A DNA stretch of 64,000 bases from positions 930,001 to 994,000 of the forward strand of contig NZ_VHIB01000001.1 in assembly GCF_008087345.1 (NCBI RefSeq). Reading direction: 5' to 3'. Position numbers and translations under genes: made by a program. Positions within the stretch are counted from its first letter, which is position 1. Every line of letters starts with the position of its first letter. The DNA is from Nocardioides caldifontis (GTDB taxonomy: Bacteria > Actinomycetota > Actinomycetes > Propionibacteriales > Nocardioidaceae). A model generated the notes under the pieces. It saw nothing but the letters and a program-made list of their open reading frames with translations, made no database searches and was not told the DNA's origin. This document shows, one piece after another, positions 40,567-48,658 of the stretch.

Positions 40567-42452
40567 CCACAGGCGAGAACACGTTGGAGGGTCAGGCGAC
40601 GAACGTCGAGGTGCCGCCGGAAGCACCCGCCTCCGGCGCCTCCACGGCCGGCCGTCCATCCGGCTTGCGGAGCTCGAAGGGGTACCGCCTGCTGGCGCCC
40701 TTCCTCCCGTGGCTGGCCGGAGCCCTGGCCCTGGTGGTGTTCGCGAACACCGCGAGCCCCTACGTGCTGCTGATCTCCGGAACGGTCCTGATCTACGCGA
40801 TCAGCGCCATCGGGCTCAACGTGGTGATGGGCCAGGCCGGCCTGGTGTCGATCGGCAACGCGGCGCTGATGGCGGTCGGCGCCTACACCACCGCGATCCT
40901 CGCGAAGGAGGAGAGCTGGTCGGCGTTCCCTCTGCCGATCATCATCAGCGGCGTGATCGGCGGCCTGCTCGGGCTGCTGATCGCGTTGCCGGCGTTGCGG
41001 CTGCGGGGGATCTACCTGGCGCTCGCCACGCTGGCTCTCCAGTTCTTCGTGGTGTTCGCCGGCGACCGCTACCAGGCGGAGTCCGGGCTGCTGTCCGGCG
41101 TACCGGTGCCGCCGCTGTCGATCGGGGACCGCTACTTCGTCCCGGGACGCGATTTCGTGCTGCTGCTCGGGGCGTTCCTCGGGCTGACCATCCTCGTCGT
41201 GCGGGCAATGTCGCGGCATGCTCCCGGTCGCATGTGGACGGCCATCAGCGAGAGCGAGCTCGCGGCCACCGCGATCGGCGTCAACGCCGCGCGCTGGAAG
41301 CTGGCGGCGTTCGTGGTGAGCTCCGCGATCATCGCGGTCTCCGGCTCGCTGTTCGCCTACTACAACCAGATCGTCTCGGCGGAGACGTTCACGATCGAGT
41401 TCGCGGTCGTCTTCATCATCATCCTGATCCTGGGTGGCATGGGCACGATGTCCGGGGCGATCGTGGGCTCGGTCATCGTCGTATCGCTGCCCTACGTCCT
41501 GACCCGGCTCACCGGCACCCTGCCGTCCGACGGCATCGGGGAGTGGCTGAGCAACAACATCTTCTACGTCAACAACGGCCTCTACGGGCTGCTCGTCCTC
41601 GTGGTGCTGCTCTACATGCCGCAGGGGGTCGTCCCGTCCGTGACCGGGCTGGCGCGGCGCCTTGCGCATCGCGGCGCCGACCAGCCCCGGTCGTCCGACC
41701 GTCCTGCGCGGTCGGCTGCCCGACCCGCGGTCGCCAAGGGCGACGACAAGCCGGCGGTGCTCGAGGTCGAGGACCTCGACGTGATGTACGAGACCGGGGC
41801 CCGCGCCGTGAGCGGGCTCCACCTGAGGGTCGAGGCGAACGCGATCGTCGCCGTGCTCGGGCGCAACGGTGCCGGGAAGACGAGCACGCTCCGTGCGGTC
41901 AGCGGGTTCCTGGGCACCGAGCAGGTCCGCCTCCGCGGCCACATCCGGCTGGAGGGCAAGGACGTCCTCGGTAGCTCGCCGGGTCGCACCGCGGCGGCCG
42001 GTCTGGTGCTGGTGCCCGAGCGCGACAAGGTCTTCCCCTCGTTGACGGTGGAGGAGCACCTCCGGCTCGCGACGTCGGGCGACTACCGCCCCGTACTGGA
42101 GAAGCCGCACTTCCACCGCTTGCGCGAGCGGCTCGACCAGCCCGCCGGGCTGCTCAGCGGTGGTGAGCGCCAGCTGCTCGCACTGGCGACGGCGGCGATG
42201 CTGAAGCCCCGGCTGCTGATGGTCGACGAGTTCACCCTGGGGCTCGCCCCAGTGATGATCCAGGAGGTGGCCCGGGTCATCCGCGGCCTGCGCGACGAGG
42301 GCATGACCGTGCTGCTGGTGGAGCAGAACGCCGCCGCGGCGCTCGAGCTCGCCGACCACGTCTACCTGATGGAGGGCGGCGAGGTGGTCGCCGAGGGGAC
42401 TCCGGCCGAGATGGCCGACCGCGTGACGATGACCTCGGAGGTGACCTCGTGA
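40563..42452 (+). CDS. Fused LivM-type permease and LivF-type ATPase
   Basis: This 629-aa protein joins two subunits that are normally separate. Residues ~40-360 are a LivM permease (multiple TM helices, GQAGLVSIGNAALMAVGAY, LRLRGIYLALATLA, GGMGTMSGAIVG). A basic linker (~361-395) leads to an ABC ATPase of LivF type with Walker A GRNGAGKT (433-440), signature LSGGE (531-535) and Walker B LLMVDE (551-556). The residue after the catalytic Glu is Phe rather than Pro. The reading frame is continuous, so this is a real fusion and not two overlapping genes. The GTG start overlaps the LivH stop. Confidence 0.92.
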   Translation: MTTGENTLEGQATNVEVPPEAPASGASTAGRPSGLRSSKGYRLLAPFLPWLAGALALVVFANTASPYVLLISGTVLIYAISAIGLNVVMGQAGLVSIGNAALMAVGAYTTAILAKEESWSAFPLPIIISGVIGGLLGLLIALPALRLRGIYLALATLALQFFVVFAGDRYQAESGLLSGVPVPPLSIGDRYFVPGRDFVLLLGAFLGLTILVVRAMSRHAPGRMWTAISESELAATAIGVNAARWKLAAFVVSSAIIAVSGSLFAYYNQIVSAETFTIEFAVVFIIILILGGMGTMSGAIVGSVIVVSLPYVLTRLTGTLPSDGIGEWLSNNIFYVNNGLYGLLVLVVLLYMPQGVVPSVTGLARRLAHRGADQPRSSDRPARSAARPAVAKGDDKPAVLEVEDLDVMYETGARAVSGLHLRVEANAIVAVLGRNGAGKTSTLRAVSGFLGTEQVRLRGHIRLEGKDVLGSSPGRTAAAGLVLVPERDKVFPSLTVEEHLRLATSGDYRPVLEKPHFHRLRERLDQPAGLLSGGERQLLALATAAMLKPRLLMVDEFTLGLAPVMIQEVARVIRGLRDEGMTVLLVEQNAAAALELADHVYLMEGGEVVAEGTPAEMADRVTMTSEVTS

Positions 42453-43234
42453 GCACGACCGACCAGGAGACGCCCCTTGCGGTGCGCGGCGCGCTGTTGC
42501 GCTTCGGCGGCATCCTCGCGCTCAACGACGTGAACTTCGACGTCGAGCCGGGGGAGACCTTCGGGATCATCGGACCCAACGGCGCCGGCAAGACCGCCCT
42601 GCTCAACTGCGTGAGCGGCGTCTACCGGCTCACCGAGGGGAACGTGGATTTCTTCGGGGAGCGGATCAGCGGCCTCCCGCCGCACCGGATCTCGGCGAAG
42701 GGGCTGGGTCGCACGTTCCAGAACATGGAGCACTTCCGGCGGTTCAAGGTGCTGGAGTACGTCATGCTCGGCCGGATGCACGAGGCGCGCGCCTCGGTGT
42801 TCGCCTCGGTGTTCGCCTGGCCCTACATGGAGCGGCTCGAGCGTGAGGAGCGGTCGCTCGCGATGGAGCTGCTCGAGGAGCTGGGCCTCGCCCACCTGGC
42901 GCAGGCAAAGCTCTCAGACCTGCCGTACGGCGTGCAGAAGCGGGTCGACATCGCGCGCGCGCTGCTCGGCCGTCCCAAGGTGCTGCTCCTCGACGAACCC
43001 ACGTCGGGGACGATCACACAGGAGCGCACGGAGGTCTCGCGCGCCATCGACATGGTGTCGGCCCGCGGGGTCCCGACCGTGCTCGTGGACCACGACGTCG
43101 ACTTCGTCTCCCGCCACTGCGCGCGCGTCCTCGTGCTGAGCTACGGCAAGCAGGTGGGGGTCGGCAGCCCGGCGGAGATGCTGGCGCGTCCCGACGTCAT
43201 CGAGACGTTCCTGGGCACCCCTGCCACGAGCTGA
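42449..43234 (+). CDS. Branched-chain-type ABC transporter ATPase (LivG type)
   Basis: This 261-aa ATPase has Walker A GPNGAGKTALLN, GLGRTFQN in the Q-loop, a LivG-like signature LPYGVQKRVDIARAL and Walker B VLLLDEPTSG. It pairs with the LivF domain of the fused protein to energise import. The D-loop is atypical (TSGTITQE instead of the usual AGLNP-type). The GTG start overlaps the fusion gene by 4 bp. A strong hairpin 4 bp after its stop ends the operon. Confidence 0.93.
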   Translation: MSTTDQETPLAVRGALLRFGGILALNDVNFDVEPGETFGIIGPNGAGKTALLNCVSGVYRLTEGNVDFFGERISGLPPHRISAKGLGRTFQNMEHFRRFKVLEYVMLGRMHEARASVFASVFAWPYMERLEREERSLAMELLEELGLAHLAQAKLSDLPYGVQKRVDIARALLGRPKVLLLDEPTSGTITQERTEVSRAIDMVSARGVPTVLVDHDVDFVSRHCARVLVLSYGKQVGVGSPAEMLARPDVIETFLGTPATS

Positions 43235-43237
43235 CGA

Positions 43238-43262
43238 GCGCTCCCCGCCGTCCGGGGAGCGC
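43238..43262. terminator. Strong hairpin terminator between convergent genes
   Basis: GCGCTCCCCG and CGGGGAGCGC form a perfect 10-bp stem with a 5-nt loop between the Liv-type operon and the convergent SnoaL-like gene (43273). There is no U-tract, as is common in high-GC actinobacteria. It may act in both directions. Confidence 0.7.
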
Positions 43263-43272
43263 CGTCAGGCGG

Positions 43273-43770
43273 TCAGCCTCGGGGTCGGCCCGGGGCGCCC
43301 CCGCCGGCGGCCTGGAGCGCGGCACGGGTCCACCAGCGGTCGGTGACGTCCGCGCCGTGCGACCAGTCGTAGACGCACTGACGGTGCTGGATGCGCCACT
43401 CGCCGTTGCGCCGGGTGAACCGGTCGAGGTAGCGGCCGGCGTTGACGTAGTCCCGCGACGTGCCGTTCTCGTGGGCCGTCAGCACGGCGATGAAGTAGGA
43501 CTCGCAGGTGGCGTCGTCGCCGTCGAGCCGGATGTCGGTGTTGCCGATCAGGTGGTAGTTGACCTCGATCGGGGAGTTGCCGACGAAGACCGGCGAGGCG
43601 GTCGCGAGGTACTCGCGGATCGGCCCGTCGAACCCTTCGTGGTCCTCGGTCGCGTCCTCGTGGTAGCAGGAGAGCGCGCTCTCGAGATCGCGCGCGTCCG
43701 TGGCCCGGGCGCGGCGGTAGAGCACCTGCCGGATCTCACGCTCGTCGAGCAGCATCTGCAACGGGTCCAT
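43273..43770 (-). CDS. SnoaL/NTF2-like protein
   Basis: This 165-aa protein has EIRQVLYRRARATDARDLESALSCYHEDA, the N-terminal helix and first strand of the SnoaL_4 group, and a closing AGRYLDRFTRRNGEWRIQHR strand pair. Family members include dehydratases, isomerases and ring-hydroxylating-dioxygenase small-subunit relatives. It lies 3 bp from an EthD-like gene on the same strand, and both are divergent from the thioredoxin-reductase-like gene under the palindrome at 44202. Confidence 0.85.
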   Translation of the reverse strand: MDPLQMLLDEREIRQVLYRRARATDARDLESALSCYHEDATEDHEGFDGPIREYLATASPVFVGNSPIEVNYHLIGNTDIRLDGDDATCESYFIAVLTAHENGTSRDYVNAGRYLDRFTRRNGEWRIQHRQCVYDWSHGADVTDRWWTRAALQAAGGGAPGRPRG

Positions 43771-43773
43771 GGG

Positions 43774-44166
43774 TCACCTTTCGTGGGTGGTGGCGGTCCG
43801 AGAGGGGTCGCGGGCTGGATCCACCCGCGGGCCGATCGCGGAGAAGAACCCGACCAGCGCGTCAGCCGCCATCGCACGCGGCGGCGATATGAGTGGTGCA
43901 CGTCCGGCCGCAGCGGCCTCGGCCCGGTCCTCCTGCTGGAGCCGGAGCTGCTCACGGGCGAGCTCCACGTCGTCGACCTCGTAGAGGGCGAGGTACTTGT
44001 ACGGCGGGGCCGTGTCGTCCGGGCCGGCACGGACGAACCGTTGGGCCGACCTCACGCCGTCGAGGACGTCGACCATCTCGTGGACGTGGACGGCGTCGTA
44101 CCACTCGTTGAACTCGTCCTCGCGGCCCGGAAGCGCGTTGCTCAGGACGACCAGCAGGTGGCTCAT
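43774..44166 (-). CDS. EthD-like dimeric alpha/beta-barrel protein
   Basis: This 130-aa protein begins [30 protein letters not shown], the ferredoxin-like fold seen in EthD/DUF4286-type dimeric alpha-beta barrel proteins. [10 protein letters not shown] is the third strand. Such proteins assist P450 or ring-oxidation pathways (EthD in ether degradation) with unknown chemistry. It is the first gene of a two-gene unit with the SnoaL-like protein. Its start lies 36 bp from the 44202-44217 palindrome. The C-terminal 25 residues look disordered. Confidence 0.75.
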   Translation of the reverse strand: MSHLLVVLSNALPGREDEFNEWYDAVHVHEMVDVLDGVRSAQRFVRAGPDDTAPPYKYLALYEVDDVELAREQLRLQQEDRAEAAAAGRAPLISPPRAMAADALVGFFSAIGPRVDPARDPSRTATTHER

Positions 44167-44201
44167 GCAGACCGCTCCTTCCGACGGTTCCTATCCCTTC
44201 T

Positions 44202-44217
44202 TACTATGCTTATAGTA
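44202..44217. promoter_or_regulatory. Perfect palindromic operator, EthD-like/thioredoxin-reductase divergent promoter
   Basis: TACTATGCTTATAGTA has perfect 6-bp arms around GCTT. It overlaps a TATAGT -10 (44211-44216) for the plus-strand gene, with TTCCTA 17 bp upstream. Arm sequence and spacing match the sites at 32064 and 33590. Confidence 0.65.
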
Positions 44218-44243
44218 GAGCTCATTCGTCCGGAGGAGAAGGT

Positions 44244-45173
44244 GTGGACAGAGGGCAGCGGGACGTGATCATCATCGGGTCGGGACCGGCGGGGTTGACC
44301 GCCGCCACCTACACGGCCCGGGCGGGGCTCGACCCGCTTCTCTTCGAGGGCTCGGTGACCGCCGGCGGCGCCCTCATGAACACCACCGAGGTGGAGAACT
44401 TCCCCGGCTTCGAGGAAGGGATCCAGGGGCCCGACCTGATGACCCGGATGCGCACCCAGGCCGAGCGGTTCGGGGCGGCGATCGTGACCGACGACGTCAC
44501 TGCGGTGCGGCTGGAGGACGAGGTCAAGGTCGTCGTCGACGGGGCGGGGGTGGAGCACGCCGCCCGCGCCTTGGTCCTGGCGATGGGCTCGGCCTACCGC
44601 GAGCTGGGTCTCCCGCACGAGAAGCGGCTCTCCGGTCGCGGCGTCTCGTGGTGCGCCACCTGCGACGGCTTCTTCTTCCGAGGACGGGACGTCGCGGTCG
44701 TCGGCGGAGGCGACTCGGCGGTCGAGGAGGCGCTCTTCCTCACCCGGTTCGCCAGCTCCGTCACGTTGGTCCACCGTCGCGATGAACTTCGGGCCTCGCG
44801 GATCATGGCGGACCGGGCAGGAGCCGAGGAGCGGATCACCTTCGCCTGGAACAGCGAGGTGACGGAGCTCCACGGCGACGAGGTGCTGTCGGGGGTGACG
44901 CTCCGCGACACCGTGACCGGAGCCGTGCGGGACCTCGCGGTGGCCGGGCTGTTCGTCGCGGTCGGCCACGAGCCGCGCAACGAGCTGGTCAAGGGGCTCG
45001 TGGAGGTGGACGCCGACGGCTACGTGCTCACCGAGGGCAAGAGCTCGCGGACCAGCGTCCCGGGGGTCTTCGCGTGCGGCGACCTGGTGGACCGCACCTA
45101 CCGCCAGGCCGTGACGGCGGCGGGTTCAGGGTGTGCCGCGGCCATCGACGCGGAGCGCTACCTCGCCCACTGA
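44244..45173 (+). CDS. trxB: Thioredoxin-reductase-like FAD/NAD(P)H oxidoreductase
   Basis: This 309-aa protein has the thioredoxin-reductase layout: [20 protein letters not shown] for FAD, the redox-active pair in [10 protein letters not shown] (Cys137/Cys140), [15 protein letters not shown] for NADPH, and the terminal [27 protein letters not shown]. It reduces a disulfide partner, classically thioredoxin. No thioredoxin gene is nearby, so it is probably not the housekeeping copy. Its promoter carries the same palindrome as the UGSC-P450 operon, making the CGSC protein a possible physiological partner. GTG 44244 follows CCGGAGGAGAAG. Confidence 0.85.
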   Translation: MDRGQRDVIIIGSGPAGLTAATYTARAGLDPLLFEGSVTAGGALMNTTEVENFPGFEEGIQGPDLMTRMRTQAERFGAAIVTDDVTAVRLEDEVKVVVDGAGVEHAARALVLAMGSAYRELGLPHEKRLSGRGVSWCATCDGFFFRGRDVAVVGGGDSAVEEALFLTRFASSVTLVHRRDELRASRIMADRAGAEERITFAWNSEVTELHGDEVLSGVTLRDTVTGAVRDLAVAGLFVAVGHEPRNELVKGLVEVDADGYVLTEGKSSRTSVPGVFACGDLVDRTYRQAVTAAGSGCAAAIDAERYLAH

Positions 45174-45190
45174 GCCCGGTGCCGGCTCAG
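45170..45190. terminator. Bidirectional hairpin between thioredoxin reductase and FadR-type genes
   Basis: CTGAGCC and GGCTCAG form a 7-bp stem with a 7-nt loop that includes the stop codons of both convergent genes. Confidence 0.5.
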
Positions 45191-45954
45191 CTCCAGTCGA
45201 CGACGTCGTCCATGCGTGCTGGGTACCGCCGCTCGCAGTAGTCCTGGTAGTGCTGCAGGTGCTCGCGCATGAGCTCCTCCGCCCGGCGCCCGTCGTGCTT
45301 CTCGATCGCCCGGGTGATCTCCTGGTGCGCGGCATGAACCGAGGGTCGCTCCTCGGGGGCGAAGAGCACGCTGGTCACGCGCTGGGACCAGATGCTCTGG
45401 ATCGAGTTGGCGGCCAGGGCGAGGACCAGGTTGTCACCCGCGAGGCACACGGTGGCGTGGAACCCGCTCGTCACCGCGGCGTACGTGGAGTCGTCCTCCA
45501 TCGGCTTCTCGCCCTCGTCGAGGGCGGCGCGCACCATCTCCGCCGGTTCCTCGCCCTCGATCTCGGCGGCCCGCCGGGCGAGCATCGACTCCAGCTCGCA
45601 CCTTGCCTCGAGGAGCTGGCGGTAGGTGGCCCCGATCGACTGCAGGTGCAGGGTCCACATCTGGCCGAAGGAGACGGCGTCCGACGAGGCCACGACCGGG
45701 CCGCCGCCGGGGCCGGTCTTGATGGTCACCAGCCCGTTGACCTCGAGGATCCGCAGCGCCTCGCGGAGCGAGCCCCGGCCGATGTCGAACCGGTCCAGCA
45801 TCGCTGCCTCCGACGGGAGCCGGTCGCCCGGGACGAGCCCCTGCACCTGGATGTCGCGCAGGATCTGCCGTGCGATGTGCTCGGAGATCTTGGCGGTCCG
45901 GGACGGAGACCGCGCCGGACGAGCAAGGCGGGGTGCAAGCGAGTCGTTCGTCAC
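45187..45954 (-). CDS. GntR-family (FadR subfamily) transcriptional regulator
   Basis: This 255-aa regulator has an N-terminal winged HTH (residues ~24-90: ISEHIARQILRDIQVQGLVPGDRLPSE, then IGRGSLREALRILEVNGLV). The C-terminal helical FCD ligand domain has metal-ligand-type His residues (FHATVCLAGDN, SVHAAHQEI). FCD regulators sense organic acids. It is divergent from the hydantoinase/ABC operon across 276 bp and should control it. The GTG start follows GATGAGGACCCACCACC. Confidence 0.9.
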   Translation of the reverse strand: MTNDSLAPRLARPARSPSRTAKISEHIARQILRDIQVQGLVPGDRLPSEAAMLDRFDIGRGSLREALRILEVNGLVTIKTGPGGGPVVASSDAVSFGQMWTLHLQSIGATYRQLLEARCELESMLARRAAEIEGEEPAEMVRAALDEGEKPMEDDSTYAAVTSGFHATVCLAGDNLVLALAANSIQSIWSQRVTSVLFAPEERPSVHAAHQEITRAIEKHDGRRAEELMREHLQHYQDYCERRYPARMDDVVDWS

Positions 45955-46230
45955 GGTGGTGGGTCCTCATCGTCGTGGGCGACTGGTGCGTCGTGGCGCG
46001 GGTCGGGCACGGTTCGAGTCTAGGGCCACGGACGCCGCCCATGCGGTTCATGCGGATGGTAACCCCGCGCGTCTCATCGGCCGTCAGCCGAACCTCCATG
46101 CCCCCGGTCCTTCCGGACTATTGACGTGACGCGCGCTACATCTGTTCTAATCGTTCGCATCATTGTCAGCGACTGACTCCGCCGCCGTGGGCTCCTCCCG
46201 GCAGGCGTCGACGCCCGAGTGAGGAAGTGC
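45955..46230. promoter_or_regulatory. Divergent control region, FadR-type regulator / HyuB-gamma operon
   Basis: This 276-bp gap holds no convincing ORF. It contains a plus-strand promoter candidate TTGACG (46121-46126) with TCTAAT (46146-46151, 19-bp spacer), the element TTCGCATCATTGTCA (46154-46168) shared with sites at 4478 and 12949, and a direct repeat CATGCGG-TT-CATGCGG (46040-46055). No classical FadR-type inverted repeat could be fixed. Confidence 0.45.
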
Positions 46231-48615
46231 ATGACCCTCCAAGCAACCTCCGCGACCGGAACGAGCACTCCGGACGGCATCATCCGCAACCCGCAGGTGG
46301 ACTTCTCAGCCATCGAGCCGGGCGCCTGGGACGGGCGCGACCTGCCGTACCTGCCTCGGATCGACCTGGACGTCGACCCGTCGTTGCAGCTCAACACCGA
46401 GTTCGACCGCGACGTCGACCCGATCACCTACCAGGTCCTCCGGTCGCGGTTCTGGAACCTCAACCTCGACCACTCGGACACGATCAAGCGGGTGTCGGGC
46501 TCGGCCAACATCGTCTACATGGACGACTTCAACACGTCCCTGCTCACCGAGAACGGCGACACGATCGTCTGCGGCCCGTCGGTGCAGTACTTCACCGGGC
46601 ACGGCGACATGGCAGTCAAGTGGACGCTGGAGAACCGCAGCGCCAACCCGGGGATCGAGGACAACGACGTCTTCCTGCAGAACGACCCGTACATCGGCAC
46701 CGAGCACCAGATGGACACCATGATGTACATGCCGGTCTTCTGGGAGGGCGGGCTGTTCTGCTGGATCCTCAGCAACACCCACATGGGTGACATCGGCGGC
46801 ACCGACCCCGGCAGCTTCTGCATCGGCGCCCAGGACATCTACAGCGAGAGCACGCCGGTACCGCCGATCAAGATCGCGAGCCGCGGCGTCCTCCGCGACG
46901 ACGTCGTCGAGATGTTCACCCGCAAGAGCCGCATGCCCGCGCAGATCGCGCTGCAGATCCGCAGCCAGCTCGCCGGCCTTCGGCTGACCCGCGAGCGGAT
47001 GCACCAGATGCTCGAGGAGCACGGCGCCGCGGTGGTGAAGGGCGCCATGCGCCGCATGATCAAGGACTGCTCGGAGACGGTCGGCAAGCGGCTGCTGCAG
47101 ATCCCCGACGGCAAGTGGACCGAGGTCCTGTACGTCGGAAGTGCGGGCCCCGACGACCGCGACGTGCACCGTCTGGTCACGACCGTCGAGAAGCGCGGGG
47201 ACCGGCTGATCTTCGACAACGAGGGGAGCGACCCGCAGTTCTACGCGGCGAACGCGCCCTTCTCCGCCTGGCGTTCCAGCCTGCTCAGCGCGGGTGCGAC
47301 GTTGTTCGGCTACGACCAGTACAACTGCCCGGCCGGCGTCGCCGACCACATGGAGTTCCGCCCGGTGGCCGGCACCATGACCTGCGCCCGCTATCCCGCC
47401 GCGGTCTCCACGCTCACCTCGTCGATCGTGACCGTCTACCTGGCGAGCCAGGTGCTCAGCAAGATGGCGCTCGCGGGACCCGAGCACATCCGCAAGGCGG
47501 CCAACGCCAGCGGCGGCGTCTCGCTGCCCGGTTGGTGGGTCGCCTCAGGGCTGGACCGCAAGGGCAACTTCGTCGCCGAGCTCACCGCGGACAGTCTGCT
47601 GGGCTCCATCGGCGCCTTCCCCACGCGCGACGGTGTGGACACCGGTGGCGCGTGGTGGTGGCCGAACTCCAACGCCGGCAACCTCGAGGAGTGGGAGTCG
47701 TCGCTCCCGATCCTCTACCTGTTCCGCCGCGAGCAGATCGACAGCGGGGGTGCCGGCAAGTGGCGCGGCGGAAACGGCCTCGAGCTGGCGGTCGTGCCGC
47801 ACAAGACCGACGGCCTGGTCACCCAGATCGTCTCCTCCGATCCCGCCATCAACACCTCGCCGGGCCTGGCCGGCGGGCTGCCGGGCCACCCGGGCAACTT
47901 CCTCGCCCGGCTCTCGACCGGCGTGAAGGACCACCTGTCGCAAGGGACCATGCCTGCCAACCGAACCGAGCTCGAGGAGAGCTTCGGGTCGCTCGACCGG
48001 CTGTCGCCCAAGTCGGTGACCAACCTGACCCCGGATGACGTCTTCTGCGTCGAGTACAGCGGCGGCGGCGGCTTCGGCGACCCGTTGTTCCGGGACCCGT
48101 CCCTGGTCGTCGAGGACGTCGAGAACGGCAGTCTCACGGTCGACCACGCGCGCCAGCACCACGGCGTCGTGATCGACGGGACGGAGCTCGACGGGGAGGC
48201 CACCGCCTCCCTGCGCCGTGAGCTGCTGACGGTGCGGCTCAGCAGCGCCGCCGCGCCCCGCCAGCCCGCCGAGGGCACGGTCGACCCGGGCTCGGTTCGG
48301 CTCGTGTCCGACGTGCTCGGCATCGCGTCCACCAGCGACGGCCCGAGCTGGGCGTGCGGAGAGTGCGGTCAGCGGCTCGGCTCCGTCGACCAGAACTACA
48401 AGGAGGGCGCGGCGGTCGTCGACACCAACCCCTTCGAGGTCGACCCGATCGCGTACCCCGACCCCTCGGACTTCTGCGACGTCCCCTTCGTGCTCCGGCA
48501 GACGCTGTGCCCCTCGTGCGGCGTGTGCCTGAACGCCGAGTGCTGCCGGGCGGACGACGACCTGCTCCACGACATCAGCCTCTCCGAGTCCGGCCTGTCC
48601 ATGCTCGGGCACTGA
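46231..48615 (+). CDS. Hydantoinase B-type subunit fused to an acetone-carboxylase-gamma-like zinc domain
   Basis: This 794-aa protein has two parts. Residues ~50-620 are a HyuB/AcxB-like domain (DPITYQVLRSRFWNLN, NDPYIGTEHQMDTMMYMPVF, GGAGKWRGGNGLE, YSGGGGFGDPL). Residues ~700-794 contain Cys709/Cys712 and Cys760/Cys763 in paired CxxC knuckles (WACGECG; LCPSCG), like the separate gamma subunit of acetone or acetophenone carboxylases. Such complexes carboxylate ketones with ATP. ATG 46231 is chosen over GTG 46219, because GAGGAAG lies directly between them. It leads a seven-gene operon with HyuA, an importer and a flavoprotein. Confidence 0.85.
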   Translation: MTLQATSATGTSTPDGIIRNPQVDFSAIEPGAWDGRDLPYLPRIDLDVDPSLQLNTEFDRDVDPITYQVLRSRFWNLNLDHSDTIKRVSGSANIVYMDDFNTSLLTENGDTIVCGPSVQYFTGHGDMAVKWTLENRSANPGIEDNDVFLQNDPYIGTEHQMDTMMYMPVFWEGGLFCWILSNTHMGDIGGTDPGSFCIGAQDIYSESTPVPPIKIASRGVLRDDVVEMFTRKSRMPAQIALQIRSQLAGLRLTRERMHQMLEEHGAAVVKGAMRRMIKDCSETVGKRLLQIPDGKWTEVLYVGSAGPDDRDVHRLVTTVEKRGDRLIFDNEGSDPQFYAANAPFSAWRSSLLSAGATLFGYDQYNCPAGVADHMEFRPVAGTMTCARYPAAVSTLTSSIVTVYLASQVLSKMALAGPEHIRKAANASGGVSLPGWWVASGLDRKGNFVAELTADSLLGSIGAFPTRDGVDTGGAWWWPNSNAGNLEEWESSLPILYLFRREQIDSGGAGKWRGGNGLELAVVPHKTDGLVTQIVSSDPAINTSPGLAGGLPGHPGNFLARLSTGVKDHLSQGTMPANRTELEESFGSLDRLSPKSVTNLTPDDVFCVEYSGGGGFGDPLFRDPSLVVEDVENGSLTVDHARQHHGVVIDGTELDGEATASLRRELLTVRLSSAAAPRQPAEGTVDPGSVRLVSDVLGIASTSDGPSWACGECGQRLGSVDQNYKEGAAVVDTNPFEVDPIAYPDPSDFCDVPFVLRQTLCPSCGVCLNAECCRADDDLLHDISLSESGLSMLGH

Positions 48616-48658
48616 GCGACTCCCTCCCCGACCGACCACGATCCATCAAGGGACACAC

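Noticed and set aside
46040-46055. Direct repeat CATGCGG-TT-CATGCGG as FadR operator
   Set aside because: FadR/FCD regulators bind inverted repeats. A 7-bp direct repeat in GC-rich DNA may be chance, so it is only noted within the control region.
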